Shown here: one piece after another, positions 1 through 12,002 of the stretch
Layout: every line of letters starts with the position of its first letter
Position numbering within the stretch: position 1 is the first letter of the stretch
NCBI GenBank assembly: GCA_964036195.1
Contig: OZ038456.1
Location: 2,666,001-2,730,000 of the forward strand
Length of the DNA: 64,000 nt
Direction of reading: 5' to 3'
DNA from: Sphaerolaimus hirsutus
Lineage: Eukaryota > Nematoda > Chromadorea > Monhysterida > Sphaerolaimidae
The notes under the pieces: model-generated
The model's database searches: none
What the model was told of the DNA's origin: nothing
What the model saw: the letters and a program-made list of their open reading frames with translations, nothing else
Program-made: the position numbers and the translations under genes

Positions 1-430
1 GTGATACTGGATTTTTGGACGTATCCAGGATTTTTGAGCGGGGGGGGCTGCTTGTTTACGGAGGCCGGCGAGGGGGCCGAAAATTTTAGCTACATAGTGG
101 CTGAATGGCGCCATGGCGCTGGCGCCATTAGTAGGCGCCACGCCATGGAGCCATTGGCGTTGGCGCCAGCGCCATGGAATGCTGTATATGTATGTAAATA
201 TACATACAAAACAGCAAAAAGTTCAACATTGAGTGTATTTATAGCGATTTGTGGCCACATGGAGCAAATCTGATGACAATACCTTATGTCTGGTGAAGAA
301 TGCGCGCTTGCGCGCAAAATTTTTGACGCTGACGTTGAAAAAGTCGCATTTTCCGGTCACTTTCTGGTCTCGACCCGGGAGGGGGGGGGCTGCAGCCCCC
401 CCCCCCCCGCCCCCCCTGGATACGGCCCTG
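1..430. mobile_element. hAT-type miniature element (CAGGGACGTATCC ends), left end damaged
   Basis: Inner left end is GACGTATCCAGGATTTTTGA and the right end is CTGGATACGGCCCTG. It has G and C runs and a GGCGCCATGGCGCTGGCGCC palindrome core. It is the same family as 15483-15926, 30337-30777, 35633-36060 and 38143-38561, but no duplication is visible on the left. Confidence 0.75.
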
Positions 431-1600
431 GTGCTAACCTAAATACAAGACCCCAGTAAAAAGACGCAGCTATTTTTAATCCCGATTGAAATGTACCCAC
501 ATGGCGCAGATTTTGAAGCCGTCTGAAAAGAAAGCGAAATACCAGTACGCCGGCTTGAATAGCGGCCGTCCGAATACCGGCAGACCGGCCGTTGGCAAAA
601 AGTGATACTTTTACCTATTTTTTTCCACTGTACTTTGCATTGGCAAAGTTTGTGACTCACATTTGTTGTTGTTTGAGGTGTTTTCTGCAGTTTTTCTTTC
701 CTATGGTTTTTTTTCCGTGCGAGATACCTCGAACATGCAAACAATGTGTTGAACAGTTTTTTAGTAGCACAGTGATGTCATGCATTAGATTATGTTTGGT
801 TTGGTTGTAAAATTGAACATTCAAATTCTGCACCTGTGAGCAGAATACTGGTGGTATTATGGTAGTATTTTTACTCTCATAAAACGGACACTTTCCGGAA
901 AAAATACTACCATAATACCACTTTTTTCTTTACTTGGAACGAGGGTGGACATAACCACCCTTCCCATAGGTTCAATAGCTCCTAGTTCAATAGTTCAATA
1001 CCAGTATTCTGCTCCTGTGTGGACAGCTTTTTTGTTGGAATTATTGAGCATAATCTAATGTTTTCATTTTTGTGTTATATGGTGTGCCGGGAAACAGCAT
1101 TCGCACACATGTGAAAAGTTATATATTTTCGGCATTTTCGTATAAACCAAAACCATTTCACATCCTTTCTCTGCGTCGACATCTTTTGGATTTTTTTGTA
1201 ATTTACTATGTATGTAAATTTCTACATGTAAATTGCTGCCTACCACCAAATATGCAAAATTCTCACTGAAAGTCGATGCAGATTAAGGTAGCATGGAAGA
1301 TTTTTTTTTCTTCAATTTTTCATGTTAATGCAGAACCCAAACCTAACAATTTTTTGTGTTATTTTATGGTTGAACTTCCAGTGTTGTTCCATCGGAAAAT
1401 GTACGACCCCTCGCTTTCTCGGATCTATTTTTTTCCTTTGAGGATACTTTTTTCTTGAGAAGGATAACGTGTTTCTCTATATTTTTAGTCACGAATACTT
1501 CAAAATTTGTTGTCGTGTGATCTATATATTTACATAAACTGCGCGCAAAAAGTCGCTATTGCTATGAATGAAATTGTGTCCATGGTATGAATTGAGGTGT
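431..1600. other. Intergenic stretch without a recognised gene
   Basis: Contains a small inverted-repeat element at about 830-1018 (AGCAGAATACTGGT and its inverse, with CCTGTG on both sides). The rest is T-rich sequence. No convincing coding exon on either strand. Confidence 0.55.
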
Positions 1601-1607
1601 CACCCTG

Positions 1608-1768
1608 GGGGCAATCCCAGACCCTGTAAAATGTCAAATTTCATGCAAACTGTCAAACGTCATGGAAAATGCTCTGTAAAATGGCAAGCACGTTTGCCAT
1701 TTTCCAGGGCATTTACCATGACCCTAGACACTTTGCATTTGACATTTTACAGGGTCTGGGACTGGCAC
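1608..1768. mobile_element. Introner-family copy, upstream of the SEC14-like gene
   Basis: Compact 161-bp copy with ends GGGGCAATCCCAGACCCTGT and the complement of GTGCCAGTCCCAGACCCTGT. It is flanked by CTG at 1605-1607 and 1769-1771. On the minus strand it reads CAG then GT ... CAG, the same intron-like arrangement as the copy at 41959-42350, but no gene is seen on that strand here. Confidence 0.82.
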
Positions 1769-2249
1769 CTGACTGGGGGGGGGGTCTCAAAAATTTTTCA
1801 AAGTTATTTTTGCGCGCTGTATCGCTGTTTCTTTCCTTTAAAACTTTATTAACTTTATCGTATGTGTTGAGCATAACTACTACGGAAATGTCAATAGTTT
1901 AGGTTTACTGAATGTTCGAGTATGTGACTTTAATACTGTTCATTATTTATGTGGACATGTGCATTACTCTTGTACGTGTTAATGTATTTGAACACAATAA
2001 TTGTCTAGTGTCTAATTTTTTATTTATTTTTCTGTATATTGACTATTTTTTTATAAATATTCAGTATCGATGTCGTGTGAAATGAATCTGATGATCACAT
2101 TAGCGCCAAATGTCAACTTTTTTTTCTGCATGTTGTGAACCCAGGCTTATCAACCCAATCTTATCACAGAATGCAGACTGGCTTTACTGATTAAATTCAC
2201 TAAATGCGCAAAAGCTTGTCTAATAGTAATTAACTTTTTATTGTATCAG

Positions 2250-5200
2250 ATGACCGGACAATCAGGGCCCAATGATGATGACATTTTGTTGCTCCGTCAG
2301 GAATTGCAGGACTTCATTCCAAAGGTCAATTTAGAATTCAATATGTTCTACACTACTGTGCAGGGTAGTTGAGACGGTCCACTCGTAGAGAATAAAGGCT
2401 TGGTGCGGCCGCGTTTTTGTAAAAGTAAAAAAGTTTTGTAAAGCAGCGTTTACACGCTTTCGTGTGCCGACAAAAAAGTTTGGTGGAAAAGTTCCATAAT
2501 TCTGGAATTAAGTTTCATATATGCAAGAAAAAACGGTGAATTGTGCTCACTAGTTATGTGTACACACATGCCAATTTGCAGATAATTTGAGCATGTCGTT
2601 CACGAATTATAGGCAATTGAAAATGAATTTTAGTTGTCGGTTCGGTTTTCATTTTGAAACCGAACCGACAACTGAAATTCATCTTCAAATGCAAATAAGT
2701 TTTGAACGACAGGCTCAAATTATATGCAAATTGGCATGTGTGTAAACTTAACTAGTGAGTATACTTCACTGGCTTTTCCCGCAGATATGGAACTTTATTC
2801 CGAAATTATGGAACTTTCTCGCTTAACTTTTTTGTCGGCACACAAAACCGTGTAAACAACCCTTAAAAGTTTTGTGAAAAAGGTTTGGTGCGGCCGGTTT
2901 GTAAAAAAGAAATTTTCATTATGCGAGCCATTCAAGTTTAAAGCCCAACTACGCCATTTCTTGACGGATGTGGACAGTTCAACACTTCAAATCATAGTAA
3001 CAGTCCAAAGTTCCTAGAATGTGCAGTCTCAACGACTGAGGCCTTCGGTTCATGTAAACCCGGTGTGCATGTAGACCCTTATTTTCACTCAAAATTGCTA
3101 ATTTTCATACCTTTTGATAGATTTCACCTTCAACATCACTAGTTCATGTGTTTTATTGTCTATTTTCAGTTATTTTTTGTAGTATATGTGCTTATATACC
3201 CATTTTTAGTAATTTTTCACTTTTAGCTATTTTTCTACCTTTTTTCTGCATCTTGAAAAAGCCTTTATATTGAACCCCATGAATCCCCAACCCCCCAAAA
3301 CGATTTTTGCCAGCTATCTATCCCCTCTGAGGAGCGAATACCTATCGATCAAACCCCCTGGAGGGCCAAAATCTAGAATACCCCTGACATTCACAGCGGG
3401 TAAACATGCACAGAGGCACAGACCCGTCTCAACAATTCTACGCGGTAGTGTATTTTTCACCCCGTTTCAACTTGGAAATGTGCCAACATAATTACCGCCT
3501 GCAGGATCTCGATACCGACCACAATTTGGCTAGATGGCACATAGCTTATGGGGGTGATCTGGCCAAAATACGCGAGAATTTCGCCAATTATGTGCATAGT
3601 CGGGCGGCGGCCGGTTATGATGAACCAGATTTGCTGGTAACAATCTATGATGTGTGTTGGTGGTGGGCACGCTTTGGTGCGGTTCTGGTGCCAGTCACAG
3701 ACCCTGTAAAATGTCATGTGTAGGGTTCAAACGGGATCCCGATACCGATCCCGAGAAACTCCAAAGTCCGGGATCCCGATCCCGGAAAAATTCGTGGAAA
3801 TTATCAAAAATGAAAAAACGACGTTTTTGCATGCAACGTTCATTCCCAGCGTTCATTTTATGCCACGTTTCTGACATCCAACAGTGTTTTTAGACCTTTA
3901 TGAACAACTGTAGATGCCAAAACCTTGGCCAAAATCTCTATCCCAAGACCCCAATCCCGATCCCGAAAAAATGCCAATCCCGATCCCGTGACCCCAATCC
4001 CGATCCCGTGACCCCAATCCCGATCCCGATCCCGAAATCTCAAAAAACCAATCCCGATCCCGAAAAGTCAATCCCGTTTGAACCCTAGTCATGTGTAGTA
4101 TGGACATCATAATCTATAGTTCTCAAATCTTACGTTTTTGTATCCAAATCTAACGTTTAAGATAAGATTAGGATAATATAGGATGATTTACAGGGTAAGA
4201 TAAAAATAAGATACTTGACTGGGTCTTCTACATGACAATTTACAGGATTTTCACATGACATTTTACAGGGTTTTTTTACATGACATTTTACAGGGTCTGG
4301 GACTGTCCCCTAGTGTTGCTTTTAACACTAGCTGTGGGCGATATGGCTATTTGTTGGATAGCTTTGAGGCATCTTTTATTAGCTTATTAACTGCAGCATT
4401 TTGTCCCTTTCACAACGCTTCATATTCAGATAAACATGCCTCGCTTCGTGAAACTGAACTCGTCAGTCCAAACACACTAGTTGACATCTAAATTATGTCA
4501 ACTAAATTCTGCTAAATTTTGGTAAATTACTTGACTCCGACTTTTCTATGTGATAGAGCATGGTTATAAAATTAACTGTGAACTAAATTACACAAATAAA
4601 TTTTCTGAAAGCATCACACTTGACAGAAACAATGAAAATTAAGTGTCGCGATATAAAATTATCGTGGCACTTTCAAATGTCATTATTTAAAACACGGTTT
4701 ATTTTGAATAGTGACACTTTATTTTAATTTTAAGCGTGATGCTTTGAAAATTATGTTTGTGTTATTTAGTTGACATTCAGTTGACACGAATTTTCGTTGT
4801 CAACTAGTGTGTGTGGCGCCATTAACCCAACTTTTATCCCAAAAACGCAGCACCCAATCTGCAAAAAATACCTGCCCTACCTGTCTTTGTCGCGCTTGGA
4901 CGAGCGCGCGTTCAACGAGCGCGACAACACCATCGTGTATGTGCAACATTTGCGGCACATCGACATGCACAAGATCCTCAAATTCGTGCCGATGACTGAC
5001 TGGTTGCAGCTGTTTTTCTTGTCCAATGAATATAATTTGAGATTGGTTTTGAACAAAGAAAGGGAAATTGGCAAGCATGTTGCTATGCAGGTGTGTGGGC
5101 TCATTTTTTTTTGTCTGGGGTATTGGCGCCACGCACGCTGAATGTCAACTTTAGTTTGTCAACTAAGTTTTAGTGAATTATGCAATTTCAACTTTCCTAT

Positions 5201-8200
5201 CAGCTGGTAGAGCATAGTTAATTTAACATCATGCCACTTGATGTTCGATGTTTCTGTTAAGTGTGATGCATAGGGTTGGCCGATGTTTTTTTATAAACTT
5301 TTTTTTTTTAAACGTTTTTTTTTTTAAAAAACATGACGTCCGAAATGTTTTTTTTTTTTTTAAAAACATCGGCTGAAATTTTTAGTACTAAGCACTAGGT
5401 ATTTTGCAAAATTTTTGCGCGCAAGCGCGCATTTTCACACACAAATTGACATTGGTGGTTGTTTTCATTGGTTTTGTTGCATTTTTAGTATCAAAACATC
5501 CATTTCTATGTGCTACCATGGGTGAATAAGCCGACATATGTTGCTGTAATATATAATATTGTGGTAATGTGCTTCCATGTACCTCCACAATGTGTAACTT
5601 CACTCCCAAAGTAACAACCTCCTTTTATAACCTTGTTTGATCACCATTCCGTGCCAAACTTTACCTGAAGTCACGAACATTCGACTATAAGGTGATATAC
5701 GAACGATATGTCGACGAAAAATGGATATTTTTGACACAAATCACCACTTATAATGCTATCCCATGGCTCCACAGCCATTATATGGTCATATTTAACATCA
5801 CAGAGTATTGCCAGTGTCTGATATACCTATATATGTTGACACTAGGTCATATCTGGGAGCTTTAAAAAAACGTTTTTTTTATTAAAAACGTTGTTTTTTT
5901 AAAAAACATTGAGTTAAAAAAAACGTTTTTTTTCCAACCCTAGTGATGCATTAACAATTTTTATGTGTTATTTAGTTGACACGAATTTGTGATGTCAACT
6001 AAGCGTGTGTGGACCCAATGCGGCCACGCGCGCTAGTACACCATCGAAATTTTGGAAACTCATAAATATGTTTTGAACACATTTGGGTTTACCAGGGTTT
6101 GCGTCAACAGTAGTTCACAGACTCCTCAATTTGGTAAACTCAAACGTGTCCAAAAAAGATTTACGAGTTCCCCAAATTTATGTGGTGTACTATTTGGCAC
6201 AGTGCCAATATGGTGATTCTGCCATGCAGCTCATATTCGATCTCGATGGCTTTCACGTGGCTGACTATCTGAATCCGTTTTGCCCGCCGCTCAAATGCGC
6301 CGGCTATATGTCTATGATCTGGTTGAATTGGTATTCGGAACTGGTAAATTCCTTTCGTCTGTGTCGTTGCTTTTTTGTTTAATAAATTGGGGAAGTGTCC
6401 GGTACGGTGTGTAACCAAAAGCTTAAAAATACTTCAAATTGTTACTATAAGGGCGTTGGCGCCTATGGCCCCACACATACTAGTTGACATCGACACCAAA
6501 TGTCAACTGGTTCCGATCTCAATTCAAAGCTTGCGTTTGAACGTTGTTCGTCGGCTCGTCAGCAAGCTTTGAAACGGGATCGGCACCAGTTGACATTTGG
6601 TGTCGATGTCAACTAGCGTGTGTGGGCCCATTAAGGATAGGGTGTCAAAAAATTTTTTTTACGGAAAACGGAAAGGTAAAAAATTTTCACTTTACTGAAA
6701 ACGAAAATGGAAAGGTAAAAAAAAATTTCTGCCGAAAAACGGAAAGGTACAAAAATTTCACTCAGCAGAAAACGGAAAGGTAAAAAAAATTTATTGGCCG
6801 GAAAACGGAGACTGGCCAGGTAGTTGGGATTTCCAAGCAGAATCGAGCCATCGGCAGCAAACATCTTGACTCTGAGTTTTGTGAGCATGTCTCTCTCTTC
6901 ACATCTTTGTGAGCACGTCTGATACAGATTTGGATACAGATAAAAATAATGAATGACACAAGAACCTGGTAAAAAAACACCATAGTGGAAAAAGATAAAT
7001 ACAGATTGGAAAAATAATGGAAAAATGCCAGAAAACTGAAAATCGAGTCAAAAAATGGAAAAATGGCCTGGAAAAATGGAAACGGAAAGGTAAAAATTTT
7101 TCAGCCGGAAAATGGTAAAATGGGCCGGAAAAACGGAAACGGAAAGGTAAAAAATTTTCAGCTGCTGGAAAACAGAAAACGGAAAGGTAAAAAATTTTCC
7201 TGCAAAAACGGAAAACAGAAACGGAAACGGAAATTTGACACCCTAATTAAGGAGGCCTTGTTCAAGAATATGTCAAATTTTTCTTTTGCGGGTTTCCTTG
7301 TTTGTTTGTTTGTTTGTTGTTGTTTTTTTTTTTTGGGGGGGGGTAAACTTTCTCTGAAATCGCTTCAGATACATATATAGCTGGACTATCCTGGGAGGGG
7401 GTCAAGGGATAGTAGCCAAAAAGTTTGCCTCCGGGATAGATAGATAGCTGGGCAATTTGCCCCCCCCAGTAGGGTTCAAACGGGATTGACTTTTCGGGAT
7501 CGGGATCGGGATCGGGATTCACTTTTTGAGATTTCGGGATCGGGATCGGGATTGGGGTTTCGGGATCGGGATCGGGATTGTTTTTTTGAGATTTCGGGAT
7601 CGGGATCGGGATCGGGATTGGCCGGGATTGGGGTCACGGGATCGGGATCGGGATTGGGATAGGCATTTTTCCGGGATCGGGATTGGGTTCTAGGGATAGA
7701 GATTTCGGCCATTTTTCTGGCATTCACAGTTGTTCATAAAGGTCTCAAAACACTGTTGGATGCCAGAAAAGTGGCATAAAATTGACGCTGGGGGTTTGCA
7801 TCCACTTTTTTGCATGCAAAAACGTCATTATTTCACTTTTTATAATTTCCACTAATTTTTCCGGGATCGGGATCCCGGACTTGGGAGTTTCTCGGGATCG
7901 GGATCGGGATTTGAAAATTTTCGGGATCGGGATCGGGACTGGTAAATCCCGGAATTTCACGGGATCCGGGATCGGGATCGGGATCCCGTTTGAACCCTAC
8001 CCCCCAGCCCCCAACCCCCCCCCCCCCTTCTCTCGCTGCTGCACTCAAAATTGCTTAATTCAACTGTATTGCTCACATTCAATGTTACAACGTTTGCAGA
8101 TTCACAGCATTGTGGTCACCAACGCCCCAAATCTGGTCTCCAAATTGTGGGCAATTATATCTCCATTTTTGCCGCACACTCATCGATCTCGCGTGCACTT

Positions 8201-10719
8201 TACTAACGATCCGAAGGAAATTCTTAAACATCTTGGCAATGAGCCAGAAATTATGCCGGCCACATTTGAAGGCGGTAAATTGCGAGATGATAGTGGCTGG
8301 TCTAAGGGGAGGGAGGGTGACTGCGTCAATGAGCCGAAAGTAGTGAGTGTTTAATGTTTTTTACGAATGTCAACTTTTTAAACAAATTTTCATTTGACGA
8401 CATCGGTGGGGTGGCAGAATTTACTGTACCGTACCGTTTACCGCAATTTTCGACATTTACCGTACAGAGTACCGCAATTTTCGAAATTTACCATACGGTA
8501 TCGTTTACCGCAAAATATAAAACTTACCGTACCGTACCGTTTACCGTAAAGCCGTACCGTTTGCCATCCTATACATCGCAGCGTCAAATGTGACCAAATT
8601 TGCAGGTGGGTGATGCCGAATTGCAGTCAGTGTGCCAAATTTGGGCTGAGAAGTGTCTCTCGCCGAATCCAACTAAACACAGCATAAAGTCCGGGAAGAG
8701 TTTTACGGTCCGTCTGTTTTCTGAAGTGCTTCGTTTGCTCAGTGTGTCTCAGTGATTTTGCATGAGCAATGATAAATTGCATTTGTGTATGCCATTAATC
8801 CATTTAAGATGTTCAAATTGTTCAAACGGGATTTTTTTATTTCCCGGTTTCCGACATGAATACTGGTCAGAAAATACCGTATATCCTCGAGTAAACCCAA
8901 CCCCTCGAAAAATTCCCTTTCAAAAAACTCACCTTGTTACCTGGCGTAGGAAAAAATGCCCCCCCCCCTCGAAAAACTCCCCCCTCTTTGATGGATGGGA
9001 AAGAAATCCATGTATAAAAACGTAGTTAATTACGAAAGCGCAATGGCCAGTAAAAAGACAAAACCAACAATTATTTTCCCGGCACCTCAGGTAATACGGA
9101 CTTGCGTAGATCTGAACTCAGATGCTGAACTGCTATGGCATTTTTCGGTCAATGGCGATGTTACGTTCCATGCATTCTATGTGCCACAAAATGAGCTTCC
9201 ACGGGATGAAAGTTAGTTTTTTGTTCTGTTTTGAAAAGTGCGTATGGTATATTCTCTACGTTGGCGGCCCACACACTTATAGACACCTGTGTGTCAACTG
9301 GTTTGTGTCAACTCAGATTTAGTGATGTAAAGGCACCGGGGCACCGGTGCCCCGGTGCTGGGCACCGAAGGGCACCAGCACCGGTGCTGGAGCGGTGCCA
9401 TTGCAATCTTCAGGGGTGCCATGCCGGTGCCGGTGCCATTTTTTTCAGAATAGCACTGGTGCGGTGCGGTGCCATTTTTTTGCCGGTGCCAAAGGTGCTA
9501 GCACCAGGGCCAAAGTAAAAGGCACCGGGAAAGGCACCAGCCAAGGCTTCATGTGCTGTGCAATTTTGTCCATAGTATGTGCTTATTCATATTTCAAAAA
9601 ACAGCGATATATTTACCCAACCGTTTTTGCCTATTTTGTAACCCTCCCATCAAATAAATATACCTACTGTGAAATACATTATACCCGATACGTGAACTGA
9701 TGAGTGAATATAAAATTTTGTAATATTTTAAATCATTTTTATATTTGATATTTATCTTACTTTTTTGTTCAAAATTTGTTGTCAGTTTATGACAAAGATA
9801 GTTCCATTCTCTGTACAACAACGACTCCGATCAGTAGACAATAGTGGCTATGGACATTGTAGTGAATTAAATATTTTATCTTTCATTTGTAATCATTGTA
9901 ATTGCTTCATAAAAGTGATTTCCACATCATTCTGATCATTTTAAGTGCTCAACCATCAAAATCGGTTGAAAATTCATGGCAATATGCACTTCCAAAGGTG
10001 AGACCACTGAGAAACTGCCCGATATTTACTTCAGAAATTCCAGCCCGGTGCGGTGCCTTTCGGTGCTAGCACCGGCGACCCGCCGGTGCCCTTCGGTGCC
10101 GGTGCCATTTTTTCCGAAAGGCACCGGTGCCGGTGCGGTGCGGTGCCATTTTCTGGCCGGTGCCCCAGGGTGCCAGGTGCCCTTTTCATGCGTTGGCAAA
10201 GGTGCCGGTGCGGTGCGGTGCCATTTTTCCCGGTGCCTTTAACATCACTACTCAGATTTCGGCTTCACACCGCACAGCGATCTCCAAATGCACATGCAAT
10301 GTTGAAAAATAAATATTACGGCAAGTGCATTGGAAGGTCGTTCTGCGACGAGTACGCGTGAAACAGAAATCTGAGTTGACACAGACTACTTGACCCACAT
10401 GTGTCAACTAGTTTGTACTGCTTTTACATTTTTTTGTGCAGGTGCCAAAAATAGTGATCCCAAAACTTGGTGCGATCTAGATGGGAAATTGCTCAAATAT
10501 GCAATCTTCAGTTCAACATTGAAACCCTCCGAAACTTGGAAAGAGGCCAAATGGATCTTTCCGAAGTTGACATTCAGCACGCCTAACTTGGCTGAGCAGC
10601 ACTGCATGAAAATTGACAAAGAAAAGCCTGGGATATATTGTTTACATTTTGAAAATGCATCATCATCGTGGTTTGCACTGCAGTTGGAGTATGATGTTAG
10701 AGTTCTAAAGAAAAATTAG
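2250..10719 (+). CDS. SEC14-like protein with CRAL-TRIO and GOLD domains (8 exons)
   Basis: Proposed exons are 2250-2324, 3505-3636, 4851-5090, 6203-6343, 8100-8342, 8606-8707, 9091-9211 and 10442-10719 (TAG), giving about 443 residues; vertebrate SEC14L2 is about 400. All phases agree (phase 0 except the last intron, phase 1). Residues 1-69 match the CRAL-TRIO N-terminal helices (LQDFIPK joined to DLDTDHNLARWHIAYGGDLA). Residues 70-275 match the lipid-binding fold, with LIFDLDGFHVADYL and IHSIVVTNAPNLVSKLW as landmarks. The C-terminus is a GOLD domain (LLWHFSVNGDV, then GIYCLHFENASSSWFALQ). Family role: binding and transfer of hydrophobic ligands such as phosphoinositides or tocopherols, at cytosol-membrane interfaces. 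The start ATG follows TCAG directly, so a non-coding 5' exon is possible. Donors GTCAAT (exon 1) and GTCCGT (exon 6) are atypical. The paralogue within the SEC14L family cannot be decided. Confidence 0.87.
2394..2899. mobile_element. Inverted-repeat element, relative of 12003-13183 (SEC14-like intron 1)
   Basis: Outer GGTGCGGCCG flanks, then GTTTACACG and TGTGCCGACAAAAAAG facing inverted counterparts at 2835-2860. Confidence 0.7.
3688..4309. mobile_element. Introner-family copy in intron 2 of the SEC14-like gene, split by a hAT element
   Basis: Ends are GTGCCAGTCACAGACCCTGT and the complement of GGGACAGTCCCAGACCCTGT. The flanks are CTG (3685-3687) and CTA (4310-4312). A hAT-type element at 3721-4087 is inserted inside it. 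Confidence 0.8.
3721..4087. mobile_element. hAT-type element with internal CGGGAT hexamer arrays
   Basis: Ends are TAGGGTTCAAACGGGATCCC and its inverse. The duplication is GTCATGTG. The interior is mostly CCCGAT repeats around a unique core. It is inserted in the introner copy at 3688-4309. Confidence 0.92.
4465..4822. mobile_element. CACACTAGTTGAC-type element ending 28 bp before SEC14-like exon 3
   Basis: Left AACACACTAGTTGACAT and right GTCAACTAGTGTGTGTGG. Inner arms run AAATTA...TTTCAAATG. Confidence 0.72.
5125..6018. mobile_element. CACGCTGAATGTCAAC-type element interrupted by a hAT (SEC14-like intron 3)
   Basis: Left GCGCCACGCACGCTGAATGT and right GTCAACTAAGCGTGTGTGG, with the element 5271-5942 inserted within it. 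Confidence 0.65.
5271..5942. mobile_element. hAT-type element with AAACGTTTTT arrays (SEC14-like intron 3)
   Basis: Ends are TAGGGTTGGCCGATG and CCAACCCTA, with perfect duplication GTGATGCA. It is inserted in a CACACACTAG-type element. Confidence 0.92.
6465..6631. mobile_element. TA-target miniature element, CACACATACTAG ends (SEC14-like intron 4)
   Basis: Homologue of 17951-18117 with the same GACACCAAATGTCAACT arms. Its right flank hosts the hAT at 6638-7245. Confidence 0.82.
6638..7245. mobile_element. hAT-type element with GGAAACGGAAAGG arrays (SEC14-like intron 4)
   Basis: TAGGGTGTCAAA and TTTGACACCCTA ends, with perfect duplication ATTAAGGA. Confidence 0.92.
7470..7999. mobile_element. 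hAT-type element with internal CGGGAT arrays (SEC14-like intron 4)
   Basis: Same TAGGGTTCAAACGGGAT ends, with duplication CCCCCCAG. The internal GGGATC arrays create long false open frames. Confidence 0.92.
9320..10250. mobile_element. hAT-type element with GGTGCC/GGCACC arrays (SEC14-like intron 7)
   Basis: TAGTGATGTAAAGGC and GCCTTTAACATCACTA ends, with perfect duplication CTCAGATT. Confidence 0.92.
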
Positions 10720-10756
10720 ATTATGTTCAGACTTCGCAATTTGCTAGTGTAGGTTA

Positions 10757-10979
10757 GGGCCCACACACACTAGTTGACATTGCAAATTTGTGTCAACTGA
10801 ATGTCAACTAAATAACACAAACAATTTTTAAATCATCACACTCAACAGAAACAGTGAAAATTAAGTCGAACGCTATAAAGTGAACTATGCTGTATCACAG
10901 CTGTAGGAAAGTTAAAATCATCAAAAAACCCAAAATTTAGTTGACACGGCTTTTGATCTCAACTATTGTGTGTGGGTGT
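10757..10979. mobile_element. TA-target miniature element, CACACACTAGTTGAC ends
   Basis: GGGCCCACACACACTAGTTG and the inverse GTGTGTGGGTGT end, flanked by TA. It lies just downstream of the SEC14-like stop codon. Confidence 0.82.
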
Positions 10980-11111
10980 TAAGTGCTGTTGTTAGAGTGG
11001 CATTTATTAACATACTTTTTATACATATTCTTTCTGGTGATTGACAGTCTGTGATGTTTTTATGACGGTTAGCATTGAAAAAATCATGAATTTTTAGAAA
11101 ATATAATTAAA

Positions 11112-11528
11112 TACCGTATTACCTCGAATTAACCCCCCCCCCCCCTTGAATTAACCCCCTCCCCTCGAAATACCCCCCTAAATTTCGGCTGAGGAAATAA
11201 TAAACCCCCCCTCGAAATACCCCCCTAAAATTGAGTGTAACGTGAACGTACATGACAAATACCGCAGTTTGTTATCTGTACAATGCAGAACACACGTTAA
11301 AACTGATGATTAAGTGACGTTAGGGAAGGGTTTTTGTGTATATAAAGTTATATATGCCTATAAACACATACATCTACGTAAATGTTTGATTTTTCAACGT
11401 CTGCGTATGGGGAATTTCCAAAAATTTCTGGCGAAATAATAGACCCCCCCCCCCCCTCGAATTATCCCCCCTCAAATTTTGCTGGCGAAATAATAAACCC
11501 CCTGGGGGTATTTCGAGGTAATACGGTA
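11112..11528. mobile_element. TACCGTA-ended element with CCTCGAAATACCCCC repeats
   Basis: TACCGTATTACCTCGAATTA and the inverse GAGGTAATACGGTA, with several internal copies of CCTCGAAATACCCCC. Located between the SEC14-like gene and GPATCH11. Confidence 0.8.
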
Positions 11529-12002
11529 TAATCTCAGAAAATCTATCAAGAAAAGTATTCTTTTAATTCTTTTAACTATTTAAATCTCTCTCAAAAAACC
11601 CAGAAAAAAAAAATAAATATAAATATCAGCATTTGAGATATTTTCTAATATTTTTAAAAATCTCTGAAAATCTCTCAAAAAGAAAATATAATTTAATCTC
11701 TCTAGAAAATCCTGAAAAAATATAAATCTCAGAAAATCTTATATTTTTAAAATATAAATCTCAGAGATTTTTCAATGCTAATGACAGTACAATCGTGATT
11801 CGGTTTTGCAACTTGGCACCTTCGCGAAGTTTTTCTATTTCGCACACATGATTTATGCATTTTTCGTGGTTGGTGGTTTTTATAAGTTACAAGCTCCCCT
11901 CCAACCACAGTTTTTTGCTTAAATACGCAATATTCATGTTCAAATTTTCCGACAACTTCTGTCTGATAAAAATATCTATTCAACTATTATTGGAAACGTT
12001 AT

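Noticed and set aside
4313-4491. Open frame after the introner copy at 3688-4309 as an exon of the SEC14-like gene
   Set aside because: Its phase does not fit exon 2 (phase 0) and the sequence has no SEC14 similarity. Exon 2 joins exon 3 at 4851 with correct phase and alignment.
5081-5110. GTGTGTGGGCTC at the exon 3 donor of the SEC14-like gene as a CACACAC-type element end used as a splice site
   Set aside because: The matching left half of such an element is not on the exon side, so the 12-bp resemblance may be chance.
7782-8354. 190-residue open frame with GIGIG/DRDRD runs fused to real exon 5 sequence
   Set aside because: The N-terminal part is translation of CGGGAT hexamer arrays in a hAT element. 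Only 8100-8342 is coding, entered through a TTTGCAG acceptor.
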